A stretch of DNA of 26,924 nucleotides from Oscillospiraceae bacterium. GTDB taxonomy: Bacteria; Bacillota; Clostridia; Oscillospirales; Oscillospiraceae. The position numbers were made by a program, and so were the translations under genes. Each line of letters opens with the position of its first letter. Position 1 is the first letter of the stretch. Shown in pieces: positions 1 to 6,251 of this stretch. Below the pieces are notes generated by a model. The model was not told where the DNA came from, did no database searches, and worked only from the letters and a program-made list of their open reading frames with translations. Location: positions 1 through 26,924 of the forward strand of contig JAQWCP010000003.1 of NCBI GenBank assembly GCA_028705905.1. The letters run 5' to 3'.

Positions 1-68
1 TCTCCGGCTATTTTTGCGTTCTATTATTTTTTACTATTATACACATTGTCCAATGCGAGCTTTTTTGC

Positions 69-227
69 TTATTCATAGAGCTGCGCATCTTCCTGGGGGA
101 CTGATTTTGCTGTTCCGTCATTTTTGTCAAATACAATCACATGAGTATATTCTTCTTTGGAACAAAAAGGGCATTTTGCATATTCGGATTCATCATAGAC
201 CTTGTTGCACTGCCCGCACATCTGCAT
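69..227 (-). CDS. Small zinc-ribbon protein (52 aa)
   Basis: A short reading frame on the minus strand encodes about 52 residues. It begins MQMCGQCNKVYDE and carries two CxxC knuckles (CGQC and CPFC) separated by 11 residues, the pattern of a rubredoxin-like or zinc-ribbon fold. The rest is acidic and ends in AQLYE. I chose the ATG at 227 because a GGGAG ribosome site lies 9 nt upstream; an in-frame ATG at 236 directly abuts that site and is less likely. It lies downstream of the 109-aa minus-strand gene, with about 125 nt between them, and may be cotranscribed with it. A metal-binding role is inferred from the cysteines; the partner or pathway is unknown. The clean ribosome site and four well-placed cysteines make it likely real. 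Confidence 0.6.
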   Translation of the reverse strand: MQMCGQCNKVYDESEYAKCPFCSKEEYTHVIVFDKNDGTAKSVPQEDAQLYE

Positions 228-352
228 TTCAAGCATCTCCCTTCAATATTAAATTTATCCGTCCACACGCTTGTTTGATGAATGTATACGATTGCGATAC
301 CTTTATCCTACGTAGCATGGCTCTTTTTTTATCAGTTACACAAAAATCTCAA

Positions 353-682
353 TTACCCGATGCCTATGCTTTTCATAAACATATAGGCATTTTTCCTGCC
401 AAACAGGAAGATTGATAGGTCAGTGATGTTTCGCATACGATTTTCCAAGTCGATAATCCGTGTCAGATTTTCCACTTCCACTGCATCCAGTGCACTTGGC
501 TTGCCGCCATCAAAAACGGCATGAAGTGCAGGTGATGTCTTCAACAGCGTGCGTTTTTCATCAAGCATGGCTTTGAAGTCGTCATTGGTAGCGTACAAAT
601 CTTCTTCGAGATCGGCTATCCTTTCTGCCAGGACATTTTCATCGGCTTCCAGCCATTTAGGATATACAAGTCGTTCAGCCAC
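353..682 (-). CDS. Conserved-looking hypothetical protein (109 aa)
   Basis: This encodes a 109-residue soluble protein with no signal peptide or membrane segment. It is rich in charged helical sequence: an ERIADLEEDLYATNDDF segment at about residues 20-36 and a second helical stretch (EVENLTRIIDLENRMRNI) at about 70-87, consistent with a helical or coiled-coil adaptor. I do not recognise the family. The start is a GTG at 682, preceded by AGGAGA about 10 nt upstream; an out-of-frame ATG one base earlier is not used by this frame. It is transcribed away from the XRE regulator at 1091 and lies in a patch of integrative-element regulatory genes, so it may be mobile-element cargo. The reading frame is probably right; the function is unknown. 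Confidence 0.65.
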   Translation of the reverse strand: MAERLVYPKWLEADENVLAERIADLEEDLYATNDDFKAMLDEKRTLLKTSPALHAVFDGGKPSALDAVEVENLTRIIDLENRMRNITDLSIFLFGRKNAYMFMKSIGIG

Positions 683-799
683 ATTGACACATCTCCTTTT
701 GAATTATTGTAATAAAATTTCCTATAGCTATGGTATTACTGCGCGGGATAAAACAAAATTGGAGTCTTTTCGCATAGCACATAAAATACGATTTGAGAA

Positions 800-830
800 T
801 TACCGCATTTCAGCCCATATAGTGCGGTAA
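800..830. promoter_or_regulatory. Inverted repeat, possible operator
   Basis: A perfect 8-bp inverted repeat, TTACCGCA and TGCGGTAA, is separated by 15 bp in AT-rich intergenic DNA about 120 bp upstream of the minus-strand 109-aa gene. It could be a dimeric regulator site or a leader hairpin. Nothing in the sequence identifies the protein that would bind it. The stretch from 683 to 1090 otherwise holds no convincing gene. At 933-995 on the minus strand an 18-codon frame ending NDEDSFEVAINF and then stop has a coding-like composition, but an upstream stop cuts it off, so it could be the tail of a lost gene. Confidence 0.3.
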
Positions 831-1014
831 GCAATCAGTCTAATAGCGAATATCCTTATAAATAGTATATCTCCGATCCCTCCGAAATTAAACCTATCAG
901 CACCTTTATCCTCTGCTTTTTTCCATGTTGGATTAAAAATTTATCGCTACCTCAAAAGAATCTTCATCGTTGGGTTCTCTGATCGCCCATATATTTTATC
1001 ACAAAAACAGGCAA

Positions 1015-1079
1015 TGGTACAGTTGTAGGGACTATTTGCATCCGGCCTGCAAGTATAATTGTGGTACAGTTACAGGGAC
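1015..1079. repeat. Pair of 18-bp direct repeats upstream of the XRE gene
   Basis: Two copies of TGGTACAGTTNNAGGGAC lie at 1015-1032 and 1062-1079. They differ at only two adjacent positions and are spaced 47 bp apart, about 4.5 helical turns. The second copy ends 11 bp before the GTG start of the 79-aa XRE regulator and precedes a TATAAT at 1085-1090; another TATAAT lies between the copies at 1054-1059. The position suggests that the XRE protein binds its own promoter region, but this is inferred from location only. Confidence 0.45.
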
Positions 1080-1090
1080 GGTGATATAAT

Positions 1091-1330
1091 GTGAAATTGA
1101 ACCAAGCGATCAGCGCCAGGTTAAGTGAGTTGCTCCATGAAAAAAATATGACGCAGTATCAACTTTATATAAAAAGTGGGGTACCTAAGTCCACCATAGG
1201 TAATGTTATGAACTGCTCCTATGACTCCGTGAAATTGCGTATCATCCATGAGATGTGTCAAGGTATAGGCATAGGAATAGATGTTTTCTTCGCGTCCCCG
1301 CTTTTTGAAGAAAATAATCTGGAGCCCTAA
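1091..1330 (+). CDS. Small XRE-family HTH repressor (79 aa)
   Basis: This is a 79-residue protein made up almost entirely of a Cro/C1-type helix-turn-helix. Residues about 5-60 contain the helix-turn-helix segment MTQYQLYIKSGVPKSTIGNV, in which the recognition helix follows SGVPKSTI. It has no ligand domain, which is typical of small autoregulated repressors on integrative elements. The GTG start is preceded by AGGGACGG about 9-16 nt upstream and by repeated elements that may be its operators. A strong intrinsic terminator begins at its stop codon, so it is probably a single-gene unit. It is convergent with the sigma/HTH pair to its right, an arrangement recalling the control region of Tn916-like elements. 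Family assignment is secure; the target is not known. Confidence 0.85.
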   Translation: MKLNQAISARLSELLHEKNMTQYQLYIKSGVPKSTIGNVMNCSYDSVKLRIIHEMCQGIGIGIDVFFASPLFEENNLEP

Positions 1331-1365
1331 CCCTCCGCCATATAAATAGGGGCGGAGGGCTTTTT
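1331..1365 (+). terminator. Intrinsic terminator of the small XRE gene
   Basis: A perfect 9-bp stem (CCCTCCGCC with GGCGGAGGG, 11-nt loop) is followed by C and five T residues. It starts immediately after the TAA of the XRE gene, a textbook rho-independent terminator for the plus strand. Confidence 0.9.
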
Positions 1366-1383
1366 CATGGCAAATTTAAAGAA

Positions 1384-1414
1384 CGAGGCGCCGGAGAACA
1401 ATCCCAGCGCCTCG
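1384..1414 (-). terminator. Probable terminator of the sigma/HTH pair
   Basis: A perfect 8-bp inverted repeat (CGAGGCGC with GCGCCTCG, 15-nt loop) lies just past the stop of the minus-strand HTH gene. Read on the minus strand it is followed by TTCTTT. The U-tract is imperfect, so termination may be partial. Confidence 0.55.
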
Positions 1415-1425
1415 CCCTGTCAAGG

Positions 1426-1608
1426 TCAGATTTTGATTTTGCGGATACAACGCATCAGTGTTATGCAGAGTTCTTGGTACAAATCTTCATCGAACACACC
1501 ATTGATGAGCGATTCCTTCATAAGTAGAGGCCGGTACATCTTGAGGATTTCTCCGACCGCATCTGCATCCGTTGCTTTTGCCCGGATCAACAGTTCAGTA
1601 AAATTCAT
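1426..1608 (-). CDS. Tn916 orf8-like HTH-domain protein (60 aa)
   Basis: This is a 60-residue protein beginning MNFTELLIRAKATDADAVGE and containing YRPLLMKESLINGVFDEDLY. The pattern matches the short helix-turn-helix proteins encoded beside the small sigma factor in Tn916-type elements and resembles sigma-70 region 2 (a DLYQEL segment). Its ATG overlaps the upstream sigma gene's stop by 4 nt (ATGA), so the two are translationally coupled. In Tn916-like elements this position is usually followed by excisionase and integrase. Neither is found here, and a convergent XRE gene lies downstream instead. It probably works with the sigma-like protein in controlling element genes. The homology is from memory of the family. 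Confidence 0.75.
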   Translation of the reverse strand: MNFTELLIRAKATDADAVGEILKMYRPLLMKESLINGVFDEDLYQELCITLMRCIRKIKI

Positions 1609-2012
1609 TCGGTGTCACCTCCCATCGCTTGCCGAATACGCTCAATCGTTCTGTGATAAGCCATAGCGACTGCGCCATAACTCATCCCCAACTCTTTGGC
1701 AAGTTCGGCAAAGGTTTTTTCATCCAGAGCCTTTGCAAAGAAAATGTACCGGTTCCGATCATTGATCTGCTTCAGCGCCAGATATAGGCGTTCACCTTCC
1801 AGCTTTTGAAGCAGAATCAAATCGAAAACAGGGTCTTCTTCGATGGTTCGCACAAGCGTTTCTTGCAATTCCAGGGGCAGCTCATACTGTTGAAGCTTGG
1901 AGAGCTTCCGCAGATAAAGGATCTTCTGGTTTCGCACCGCGGTCATCAGATACGCGGTGAACTGGTTTTGCAGAACGCTGTTGGCATCACTGCCGTTGTT
2001 TTTCTCCCACAT
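1605..2012 (-). CDS. Sigma-70-family factor, Tn916 orf7-like (135 aa)
   Basis: The 135-residue protein has an N-terminal segment (NQFTAYLMTAVRNQKILYL) typical of small element-borne sigma factors. Its C-terminal sigma-70 region 4 helix-turn-helix lies at about residues 85-130, with the HTH in LAKELGMSYGAVAMAYHRTI. A longer upstream extension of the frame exists, but the ATG at 2012 has an AAGGAGG site 8 nt upstream and removes non-coding leader sequence. It is followed by a 4-nt overlapping orf8-like gene. In Tn916-type elements this gene drives transfer and excision functions; here those genes are absent from the window, so it may be an orphan. Its leader contains a strong hairpin with a U-tract, suggesting attenuation control. 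Confidence 0.8.
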   Translation of the reverse strand: MWEKNNGSDANSVLQNQFTAYLMTAVRNQKILYLRKLSKLQQYELPLELQETLVRTIEEDPVFDLILLQKLEGERLYLALKQINDRNRYIFFAKALDEKTFAELAKELGMSYGAVAMAYHRTIERIRQAMGGDTE

Positions 2013-2104
2013 GATTTCATCCTCCTTATTTCTGAACATCCGGCAACAAAGGATGTCAGAAACAGGGGGCGAACGGCACCGTACACGATTTGCGTTTTTT
2101 CGAC

Positions 2105-2148
2105 AAAAATAAGAAAGAGCGCACAGCCGGATTTCCGGTCGCACGCTC
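2105..2148 (-). terminator. Leader hairpin/attenuator upstream of the sigma gene
   Basis: On the minus strand a 14-bp imperfect stem (arms 2135-2148 and 2117-2130, tetraloop at 2131-2134, mostly GC pairs with wobbles) is followed by TTTCTTATTTTT. It lies about 100 nt upstream of the sigma start codon and downstream of a possible leader peptide. This is the layout of a transcription attenuator rather than an end-of-gene terminator. Confidence 0.6.
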
Positions 2149-2273
2149 TCGCCCCTGTGGTGGTCATTAAATTGTACTATCAGTTCCTGCTGTGGGTATA
2201 CATTTCTGCACGCGCCGTTTTCTTCTCTTTGGCGCGTTGGAAAACTTGCTGCAGCAGTGTAGTTCTCTGCCTA

Positions 2274-2321
2274 CTACTCTGTGCTGCTCACGAGGAGCAG
2301 CGTTTTGTTTTCCATTCGCAT
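2274..2321 (-). CDS. Possible leader peptide (15 aa)
   Basis: A 15-codon frame (MRMENKTLLLVSSTE, stop TAG) has a GGGAGG ribosome site 5 nt before its ATG. A hairpin (GCTGCTC/GAGCAGC) lies within its second half. It is upstream of the attenuator-like hairpin in front of the sigma gene, so it could couple translation to attenuation. It is too short for composition to prove coding. The region 2013-2510 otherwise holds no gene I can support, apart from a CGGAA/TTCCG palindrome at 2454-2465. Confidence 0.3.
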   Translation of the reverse strand: MRMENKTLLLVSSTE

Positions 2322-2510
2322 AAACAACCTCCCACTCTATCTCTTGCAACAGACTATGTACCGATCAAAGGGCACATTTTGTGGTATTGGCTTTTATTCA
2401 ACGCTATATCCTATTTTCATGTCGCTCTGTTAGAACCGAAAATTAACCACCAACGGAACATTCCGCCGTGTGTCATCTCCTTGTAAAATCAGATGTGAGG
2501 TGAACTAACG

Positions 2511-2855
2511 GTGTATAAAAAAGAAGAACTTGTCACAAAGAACATGCACAACATCATTCGAGATGCCCGCGATAGTAAGCACTATACAAGAGATTACATA
2601 TCGGAGCGGGTAGAAATCACTACGCGGCACCTGACCGCTATTGAAAATGGTGAAAAACGGCCAAGCATTGAGTGCTTTGTTCGTCTGATGCGTGCTATGG
2701 GTGTTTCGGCAGATATCGTTGCATACCCGGAACTTGCTCAAGAAGACCCGGAATTTGATCAGCTTGTTCGCTTGCTCCGCACTTGCGATGAACGGGATCG
2801 AAAGGTCATTAAGGCGATGGTCGAAGCCTTGATTGAAAGCAGGAAATCTGAATAA
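2511..2855 (+). CDS. XRE-family HTH transcriptional regulator (114 aa)
   Basis: A Cro/C1-type helix-turn-helix occupies residues about 12-68. It contains RDYISERVEITTRHLTAIE followed by NGEKRPSIECFVRLMRAMG, the classic XRE signature with an ENG turn. The C-terminal tail (LVRLLRTCDERDRKVIKAMV) is helical and probably mediates dimerisation. The GTG start at 2511 has a GAGGTG site about 8 nt upstream. It is divergent from the sigma/HTH pair to the left and is followed by its own terminator. The context suggests regulation of a neighbouring integrative element, and the divergent leader at 2350-2510 is the natural target. Family certain; target inferred. Confidence 0.85.
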   Translation: MYKKEELVTKNMHNIIRDARDSKHYTRDYISERVEITTRHLTAIENGEKRPSIECFVRLMRAMGVSADIVAYPELAQEDPEFDQLVRLLRTCDERDRKVIKAMVEALIESRKSE

Positions 2856-2863
2856 TGTACTGC

Positions 2864-2899
2864 GCATAGGAGGTGACCTCGGTCATCTCCTATGCTTTT
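2864..2899 (+). terminator. Intrinsic terminator after the XRE regulator
   Basis: A 14-bp stem with one G-T pair (2864-2877 with 2882-2895, loop CTCG) is followed by TTTT. It begins 8 nt after the stop codon of the 114-aa XRE gene. Confidence 0.8.
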
Positions 2900-3053
2900 G
2901 CGGGCTGTTACATAGAAAAGCACACCACACTTCTTAACGGGATAACAGGAGAATAACCAGTGCAATGCCATCCTTTCATATATCAGCGAACTCCTTACAA
3001 TGAATGCAGGTGACGTGTTTCGTCTAATTCTTGTGTTGGAGGGAAATAAATGT

Positions 3054-3644
3054 ATGAATACAGAATATGGCTATATCCGCGTATCGGCCAAGGGCCAAAA
3101 TGAAGATCGCCAAGTTATTTCAATGTATGAGTTCGGAATTGCATCCAAAAACATCTTTTTGGATAAGAAGTCAGGTAAGGATTTCGATCGTCCAAAGTAT
3201 CGACGGTTGTTAAAAAAACTCAAGCCAGGAGATACGCTCGTAGTAAAGAGCATCGATCGGTTAGGCAGAAATTACGCCGAGATACTAGAGCAATGGCGCA
3301 TTATCACAAAAGAAAAGCAATCAGCCATCGTAGTGCTGGATATGCCGCTTTTGGACACACGGCAGGGGCGAGACCTGACGGGCGTGCTGATCGCGGATAT
3401 CGTTTTGCAGCTTTTAAGCTATGTTGCCCAGAGTGAGCGTGAGAACATCCGACAGAGGCAGGCCGAGGGCATCGCTGCCGCAAAGGCGCGAGGCGTGCGT
3501 TTTGGGAAAGAGGCACTTCCGCTGCCGGAGAGCTACGATACGGTGCGGGAGCGATACATAACAGGGGAAATGAACTCACGGCAGGCGGCGGCGCTGTTGG
3601 GCGTTTCCGGCTCCACCTTCCTGCGCTGGCTGAAGCGGGATTAA
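3054..3644 (+). CDS. Serine recombinase, resolvase/invertase family (196 aa)
   Basis: This is a small serine site-specific recombinase that cuts and rejoins DNA through a 5'-phosphoserine link. The N-terminal catalytic domain opens with YGYIRVSAKGQNEDRQ, with the likely nucleophile at Ser11. It continues with VVKSIDRLGRNYAEI, which holds the conserved arginine pair, and with the E-helix YVAQSERENIRQRQAEGI. The C-terminal helix-turn-helix (about residues 165-195) contains MNSRQAAALLGVSGSTFLRW. The length is typical of resolvases and invertases. I chose the ATG at 3054, with GGAGGG about 10 nt upstream, over an upstream in-frame ATG. Its stop overlaps the stop of the convergent 514-aa regulator through a shared TTAA. 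No invertible segment or res site could be assigned by eye. Confidence 0.9.
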   Translation: MNTEYGYIRVSAKGQNEDRQVISMYEFGIASKNIFLDKKSGKDFDRPKYRRLLKKLKPGDTLVVKSIDRLGRNYAEILEQWRIITKEKQSAIVVLDMPLLDTRQGRDLTGVLIADIVLQLLSYVAQSERENIRQRQAEGIAAAKARGVRFGKEALPLPESYDTVRERYITGEMNSRQAAALLGVSGSTFLRWLKRD

Positions 3645-5185
3645 CCCTGTAGCTGCTTCATCATTTTACGCAGCTCATCAATGGTGTCCTGGCGATCGTT
3701 CGTAAGGCGCTCCTGGGCGGATATTTGATGTAGGAAGTCGCAGAAGCTGGTGGCCATCCGCCTCTCGGTGATTTCAAAGATGGCGAAAGGATCTCTGCTT
3801 TTGATCAGCAACACGTTGTCATCGCCCTTGCAGTAGAGGATAACATCCTGCCAGTTGGGTGTTTCTGTCAAGATGACCTGATAGCGATAATTTCGTTCCA
3901 TCGCCTCGACAATGCGCTCAAGGTGCAAGCGATATTCCTCCGGTGTATAAAATGCTGGACCATCCGGCAACATTTTTGTGATGGCAACCGGCACCATTCC
4001 CGCCATTACTTCCTGCGGATCTGCCAGCGTCATAATATCCACGAGGTTATGTTTTTGCATAGCATTTTCCCGAAGAACGGCCCGCTCACGCTGGCTCTTG
4101 AGCATCCGTTCGGCCAGGGGTGAGTTTCTTTCCCGGCAGACGCGCTCCATGATCTCTATCGGCAGTGTGGCGACTGACAGCGATGCTGTCTTATATAGTC
4201 CGTCCGCCGGAATATCTGCCACATGACGCATACACGCAAACAACGCATCCGCCTCCTTCACGGTATGTACGCACATCATCGGGCGGCAGACTTTCAAGAT
4301 GTCCAGTGCTTCCTGATGGCAGAGTTCAACCATGGCTGCATCGGCGCAGAACGTGGTGAACCGACTCTGCTTCTGTCCAGCTAACGAACGGGAGAACACC
4401 GCCGCTTTGCCCGGCGCGACGAACAACGTGCGCCGATGCAACTCGTCCCGCAGATGAGGGTAGTAGTATTGGTCGATTGCGCCGGACATGTGTGCCGGGA
4501 GCCAACGCTCTATCGTACGAAAGGTAAAGTCGAGGCTCTGCATCGGTGGCTCTACACGGTAAATATGACCGCCTTTTTGAACGAACTGCTGGATGCCGTC
4601 CGTTAGATTTCGCAGGAAGGTCAGATCCTCTGCAAGCCAAGTCATATCTTCATCGGTGAACAGATATACATCGCCCGGTTCTTCTGAGTCAAGAATGACT
4701 TTTATCAGTTCTGATACAGCCCTGCGCTTTCCTGCATTGTCAAAGAAAGCGTAAAACCCGTTCTCGCCGTTTGCATTCTGAATAGATGGAACCGCATCCG
4801 TTTCTCCATGCACCATGTTCAGTGTGCGCAGGGAAAAGCCGTCGAACCGCCGCAGGAAGGTTTCTACTCGCGTTTTTGGTTCAACATCGGCATCTGACGA
4901 CAGCCATGTGAAAATTGCGTCAGCGCTCATGTGCTCCGACCGCTTTATCTGGACACGGACGTCTCCGGTCAGCTCAGCAAGGGAAGAGAGCCGATATTGC
5001 CCGGTGCAGTGCCCGGCAAGAAAATTCGCCATTAGTTTCAATAATTCTGTATCTTTAGGACGCTTGCGCACACCGGTTCTCATGCGGCTGATTTGCGAGG
5101 GATCAATGTTGACTGCCTCTGCAAGCTGGGCGCCCTGTATTTCCGTTAAAGCCAGCAGCTTATTTAATTTCTCTGAAAACTTCAT
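3641..5185 (-). CDS. XRE-type regulator with large unknown sensory domain (514 aa)
   Basis: The N-terminus (about residues 1-60) is a helix-turn-helix: LAEAVNIDPSQISRMRTG followed by a basic VRKRPKD stretch, a DNA-binding pattern. The remaining 450 residues are soluble, with no membrane segment, and I do not recognise them. They include a segment with predicted alternating helix and strand (DVYLFTDEDMTWLAED) and a C-terminal helical end. This may be a ligand- or peptide-sensing module. I chose the ATG at 5185, which has GGAGGAG about 6 nt upstream; longer versions add a hydrophobic leader that overlaps the promoter. A consensus-like promoter (TTGCAA, 17 bp, TATACT) lies just upstream. It is convergent with the recombinase, overlapping it by 4 nt, and divergent from the riboswitch region. 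Confidence 0.75.
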   Translation of the reverse strand: MKFSEKLNKLLALTEIQGAQLAEAVNIDPSQISRMRTGVRKRPKDTELLKLMANFLAGHCTGQYRLSSLAELTGDVRVQIKRSEHMSADAIFTWLSSDADVEPKTRVETFLRRFDGFSLRTLNMVHGETDAVPSIQNANGENGFYAFFDNAGKRRAVSELIKVILDSEEPGDVYLFTDEDMTWLAEDLTFLRNLTDGIQQFVQKGGHIYRVEPPMQSLDFTFRTIERWLPAHMSGAIDQYYYPHLRDELHRRTLFVAPGKAAVFSRSLAGQKQSRFTTFCADAAMVELCHQEALDILKVCRPMMCVHTVKEADALFACMRHVADIPADGLYKTASLSVATLPIEIMERVCRERNSPLAERMLKSQRERAVLRENAMQKHNLVDIMTLADPQEVMAGMVPVAITKMLPDGPAFYTPEEYRLHLERIVEAMERNYRYQVILTETPNWQDVILYCKGDDNVLLIKSRDPFAIFEITERRMATSFCDFLHQISAQERLTNDRQDTIDELRKMMKQLQG

Positions 5186-5206
5186 TTTGATCTCCTCCAT
5201 GCATCC

Positions 5207-5235
5207 AGTATAACACATAAAAATAACGGTTGCAA
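5207..5235 (-). promoter_or_regulatory. Sigma-A-type promoter of the 514-aa regulator
   Basis: Read on the minus strand, TTGCAA is followed by a 17-bp spacer and TATACT, close to the vegetative consensus. The predicted start lies just upstream of the GGAGGAG ribosome site of the regulator gene. A perfect 10-bp palindrome (GGCAATTGCC, 5265-5274) and GATTG/CAATC elements upstream could be regulator sites. Confidence 0.7.
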
Positions 5236-5290
5236 TCAAAAATGTCAATCAGATTGCTTGAATTGGCAATTGCCACTTTAGCGAAATCTA

Positions 5291-5319
5291 TTGAAAAATG
5301 AGCTATCCTGCTGTATCTT
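5291..5319 (+). promoter_or_regulatory. Candidate promoter reading toward the riboswitch
   Basis: TTGAAA, a 17-bp spacer and TATCTT form a reasonable sigma-A-type promoter directed rightward, divergent from the promoter of the 514-aa regulator. Transcripts from it would pass a terminator at 5446-5467 before reaching the riboswitch, so the operon's main promoter may instead lie between 5468 and 5530, where I could not place a clear one. Confidence 0.4.
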
Positions 5320-5367
5320 AGACATAGAAGCAATTGTATTGCTCAAACTGCCTCTTGTGTCAGAAAC

Positions 5368-5508
5368 TACACTCTATGATTTGGGCGGAAAGCGTAAAGT
5401 ACACTCTATGACGCAAGCGGGTTGATTCAAATCTGTCTGCTTAAGCCGCCTGAAAAGGCGGTTTTTTGCTGTTTCTGTAGCCTTTATTTCCTGCGTCATA
5501 GAGTGTAC
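5368..5508. repeat. Repeats bounding a 110-bp MITE-like segment
   Basis: GTACACTCTATGACGCA at 5399-5415 has a perfect 17-bp inverted copy at 5492-5508. A partial direct copy, TACACTCTATGA, lies at 5368-5379, preceded by TGTCAGAAAC. Multiple short copies around an end recall the terminal repeats of IS21-type elements, so this may be an internally deleted insertion sequence. It could equally be a small MITE or a set of regulator sites. No transposase gene is present. Confidence 0.5.
5444..5467 (+). terminator. Intrinsic terminator inside the inverted-repeat segment
   Basis: The stem CCGCC/GGCGG, with loop TGAAAA, is followed by six T residues. It lies between the two 17-bp inverted repeats and upstream of the riboswitch, so it would block transcription entering from the left. 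Confidence 0.65.
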
Positions 5509-5530
5509 TTATTGACGCAAACAATTGAAT

Positions 5531-5604
5531 ATGGCAAACCTGTAGAAATACAGCGACGCAAAGCCAAGAGGCTCTCCCCAAAATGGGAAGTCAGTCTGGT
5601 TGCA
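5531..5604 (+). promoter_or_regulatory. Cyclic-di-GMP-I (GEMM-I) riboswitch aptamer
   Basis: The segment matches the class-I c-di-GMP aptamer by eye. A 5' arm GGCAAACC (5533-5540) leads into a hairpin CTGTA-GAAA-TACAG with the conserved GNRA tetraloop (5540-5553). This is followed by the hallmark GACGCAAAGCC (5555-5565). A second hairpin arm contains CCC-AAAAT-GGG (about 5576-5587), and the 3' arm TCTGGTTGC (about 5595-5603) includes the tetraloop-receptor side and closes P1. It is followed after 8 nt by a strong terminator, so it is expected to control transcription into the genes starting at 5784. It was identified from the known GEMM consensus without a covariance-model search, but the match to conserved positions is extensive. 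Confidence 0.9.
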
Positions 5605-5611
5605 CTTGAGA

Positions 5612-5650
5612 GGCGCAGGATTTGCAGGAAAGCAAACCCTGCGCCTTTTA
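5612..5650 (+). terminator. Riboswitch expression-platform terminator
   Basis: An 8-bp GC-rich stem (GGCGCAGG 5612-5619 with CCTGCGCC 5638-5645) is extended by an inner TTTGC/GCAAA stem and followed by TTTT. It starts 8 nt after the aptamer. Its descending arm contains GCAAACC, the same sequence as the aptamer's P1 5' arm, giving a way for aptamer folding and terminator folding to influence each other. A second hairpin, CCCGGC/GCCGGG at 5710-5727, follows without a T-tract. Confidence 0.85.
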
Positions 5651-5783
5651 AGTCAAAGAGGAAGGATTATTATATCCTTGCTCTATGTGCGTCGGTCATA
5701 TGCTTATAACCCGGCGCAACTGCCGGGCTTATCAAAAAATCGCATTTAATCTCACATTGCAGAGATTAAAAGGAGGACCTGGC

Positions 5784-6251
5784 ATGCAACTGAACATGGC
5801 TTCGGACTACGCAATCCGCGCTTTGCTCTATCTGGCGCTTGTAAATCGTATGGCGCCGGTTTCCGAAATCTCGGAAAAAATGAAAATCCCCAAGCAGTAC
5901 ATGGTTACCTTGTCTCTTAAATTGAGAAATGCGAAGCTTATTGATGTGCGTAGAGGGCAGACCGGCGGCTATTTTCTCGCTCGGCGTCCGGAAAATATCA
6001 CGCTTTTGGAAATCATCTGTGTGACAGAGCAGACGATGAACCTTAACCGTTGCCTGGAGGAAGATAGGTTTTGCAATCGCTGTGCTACAAATGACTGTCC
6101 TGTGCGCGAAGTCTATGAGAAGCTGCAAGGCACGATGGAAGGATTACTTGGCAGCACTACGCTAGAGGATTTGAAACAAAAAGTCATAGGAAAAAATAGG
6201 GATATATATTTCATCCCCAGAAATCAAGGAGGTATTCCCTTTGAATTATGA
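5784..6251 (+). CDS. Rrf2-family transcriptional regulator (155 aa)
   Basis: The sequence opens with MQLNMASDYAIRALLYLA, the typical Rrf2 first helix. It continues with a winged helix-turn-helix: VSEISEKMKIPKQYM as the HTH, and the wing signature RRGQTGGYFLARRPENITLLE at about residues 56-76. Four cysteines follow at residues 90, 97, 100 and 105, in the region where Rrf2 proteins such as IscR and NsrR hold an Fe-S cluster, though the spacing differs from IscR. It may therefore sense redox state, NO or iron. The ATG at 5784 has AGGAGG about 8 nt upstream. It is the first gene after the c-di-GMP riboswitch and overlaps the HU-like gene by 11 nt, so it is probably an in-operon regulator of the surface genes. 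Family secure; cluster and targets inferred. Confidence 0.9.
   Translation: MQLNMASDYAIRALLYLALVNRMAPVSEISEKMKIPKQYMVTLSLKLRNAKLIDVRRGQTGGYFLARRPENITLLEIICVTEQTMNLNRCLEEDRFCNRCATNDCPVREVYEKLQGTMEGLLGSTTLEDLKQKVIGKNRDIYFIPRNQGGIPFEL

Noticed and set aside
2167..2349. Minus-strand 60-codon frame starting TTG
   Set aside because: No ribosome site at its start; the overlapping 15-codon frame has the good ribosome site and fits a leader peptide better.
1806..2486. Plus-strand 226-codon open frame
   Set aside because: Antisense to the sigma gene and its structured leader; the translation lacks any domain character.
5422..5709. Plus-strand 95-codon open frame
   Set aside because: It runs through an intrinsic terminator, an inverted repeat and the riboswitch with its terminator, so it cannot be a sensible coding region.
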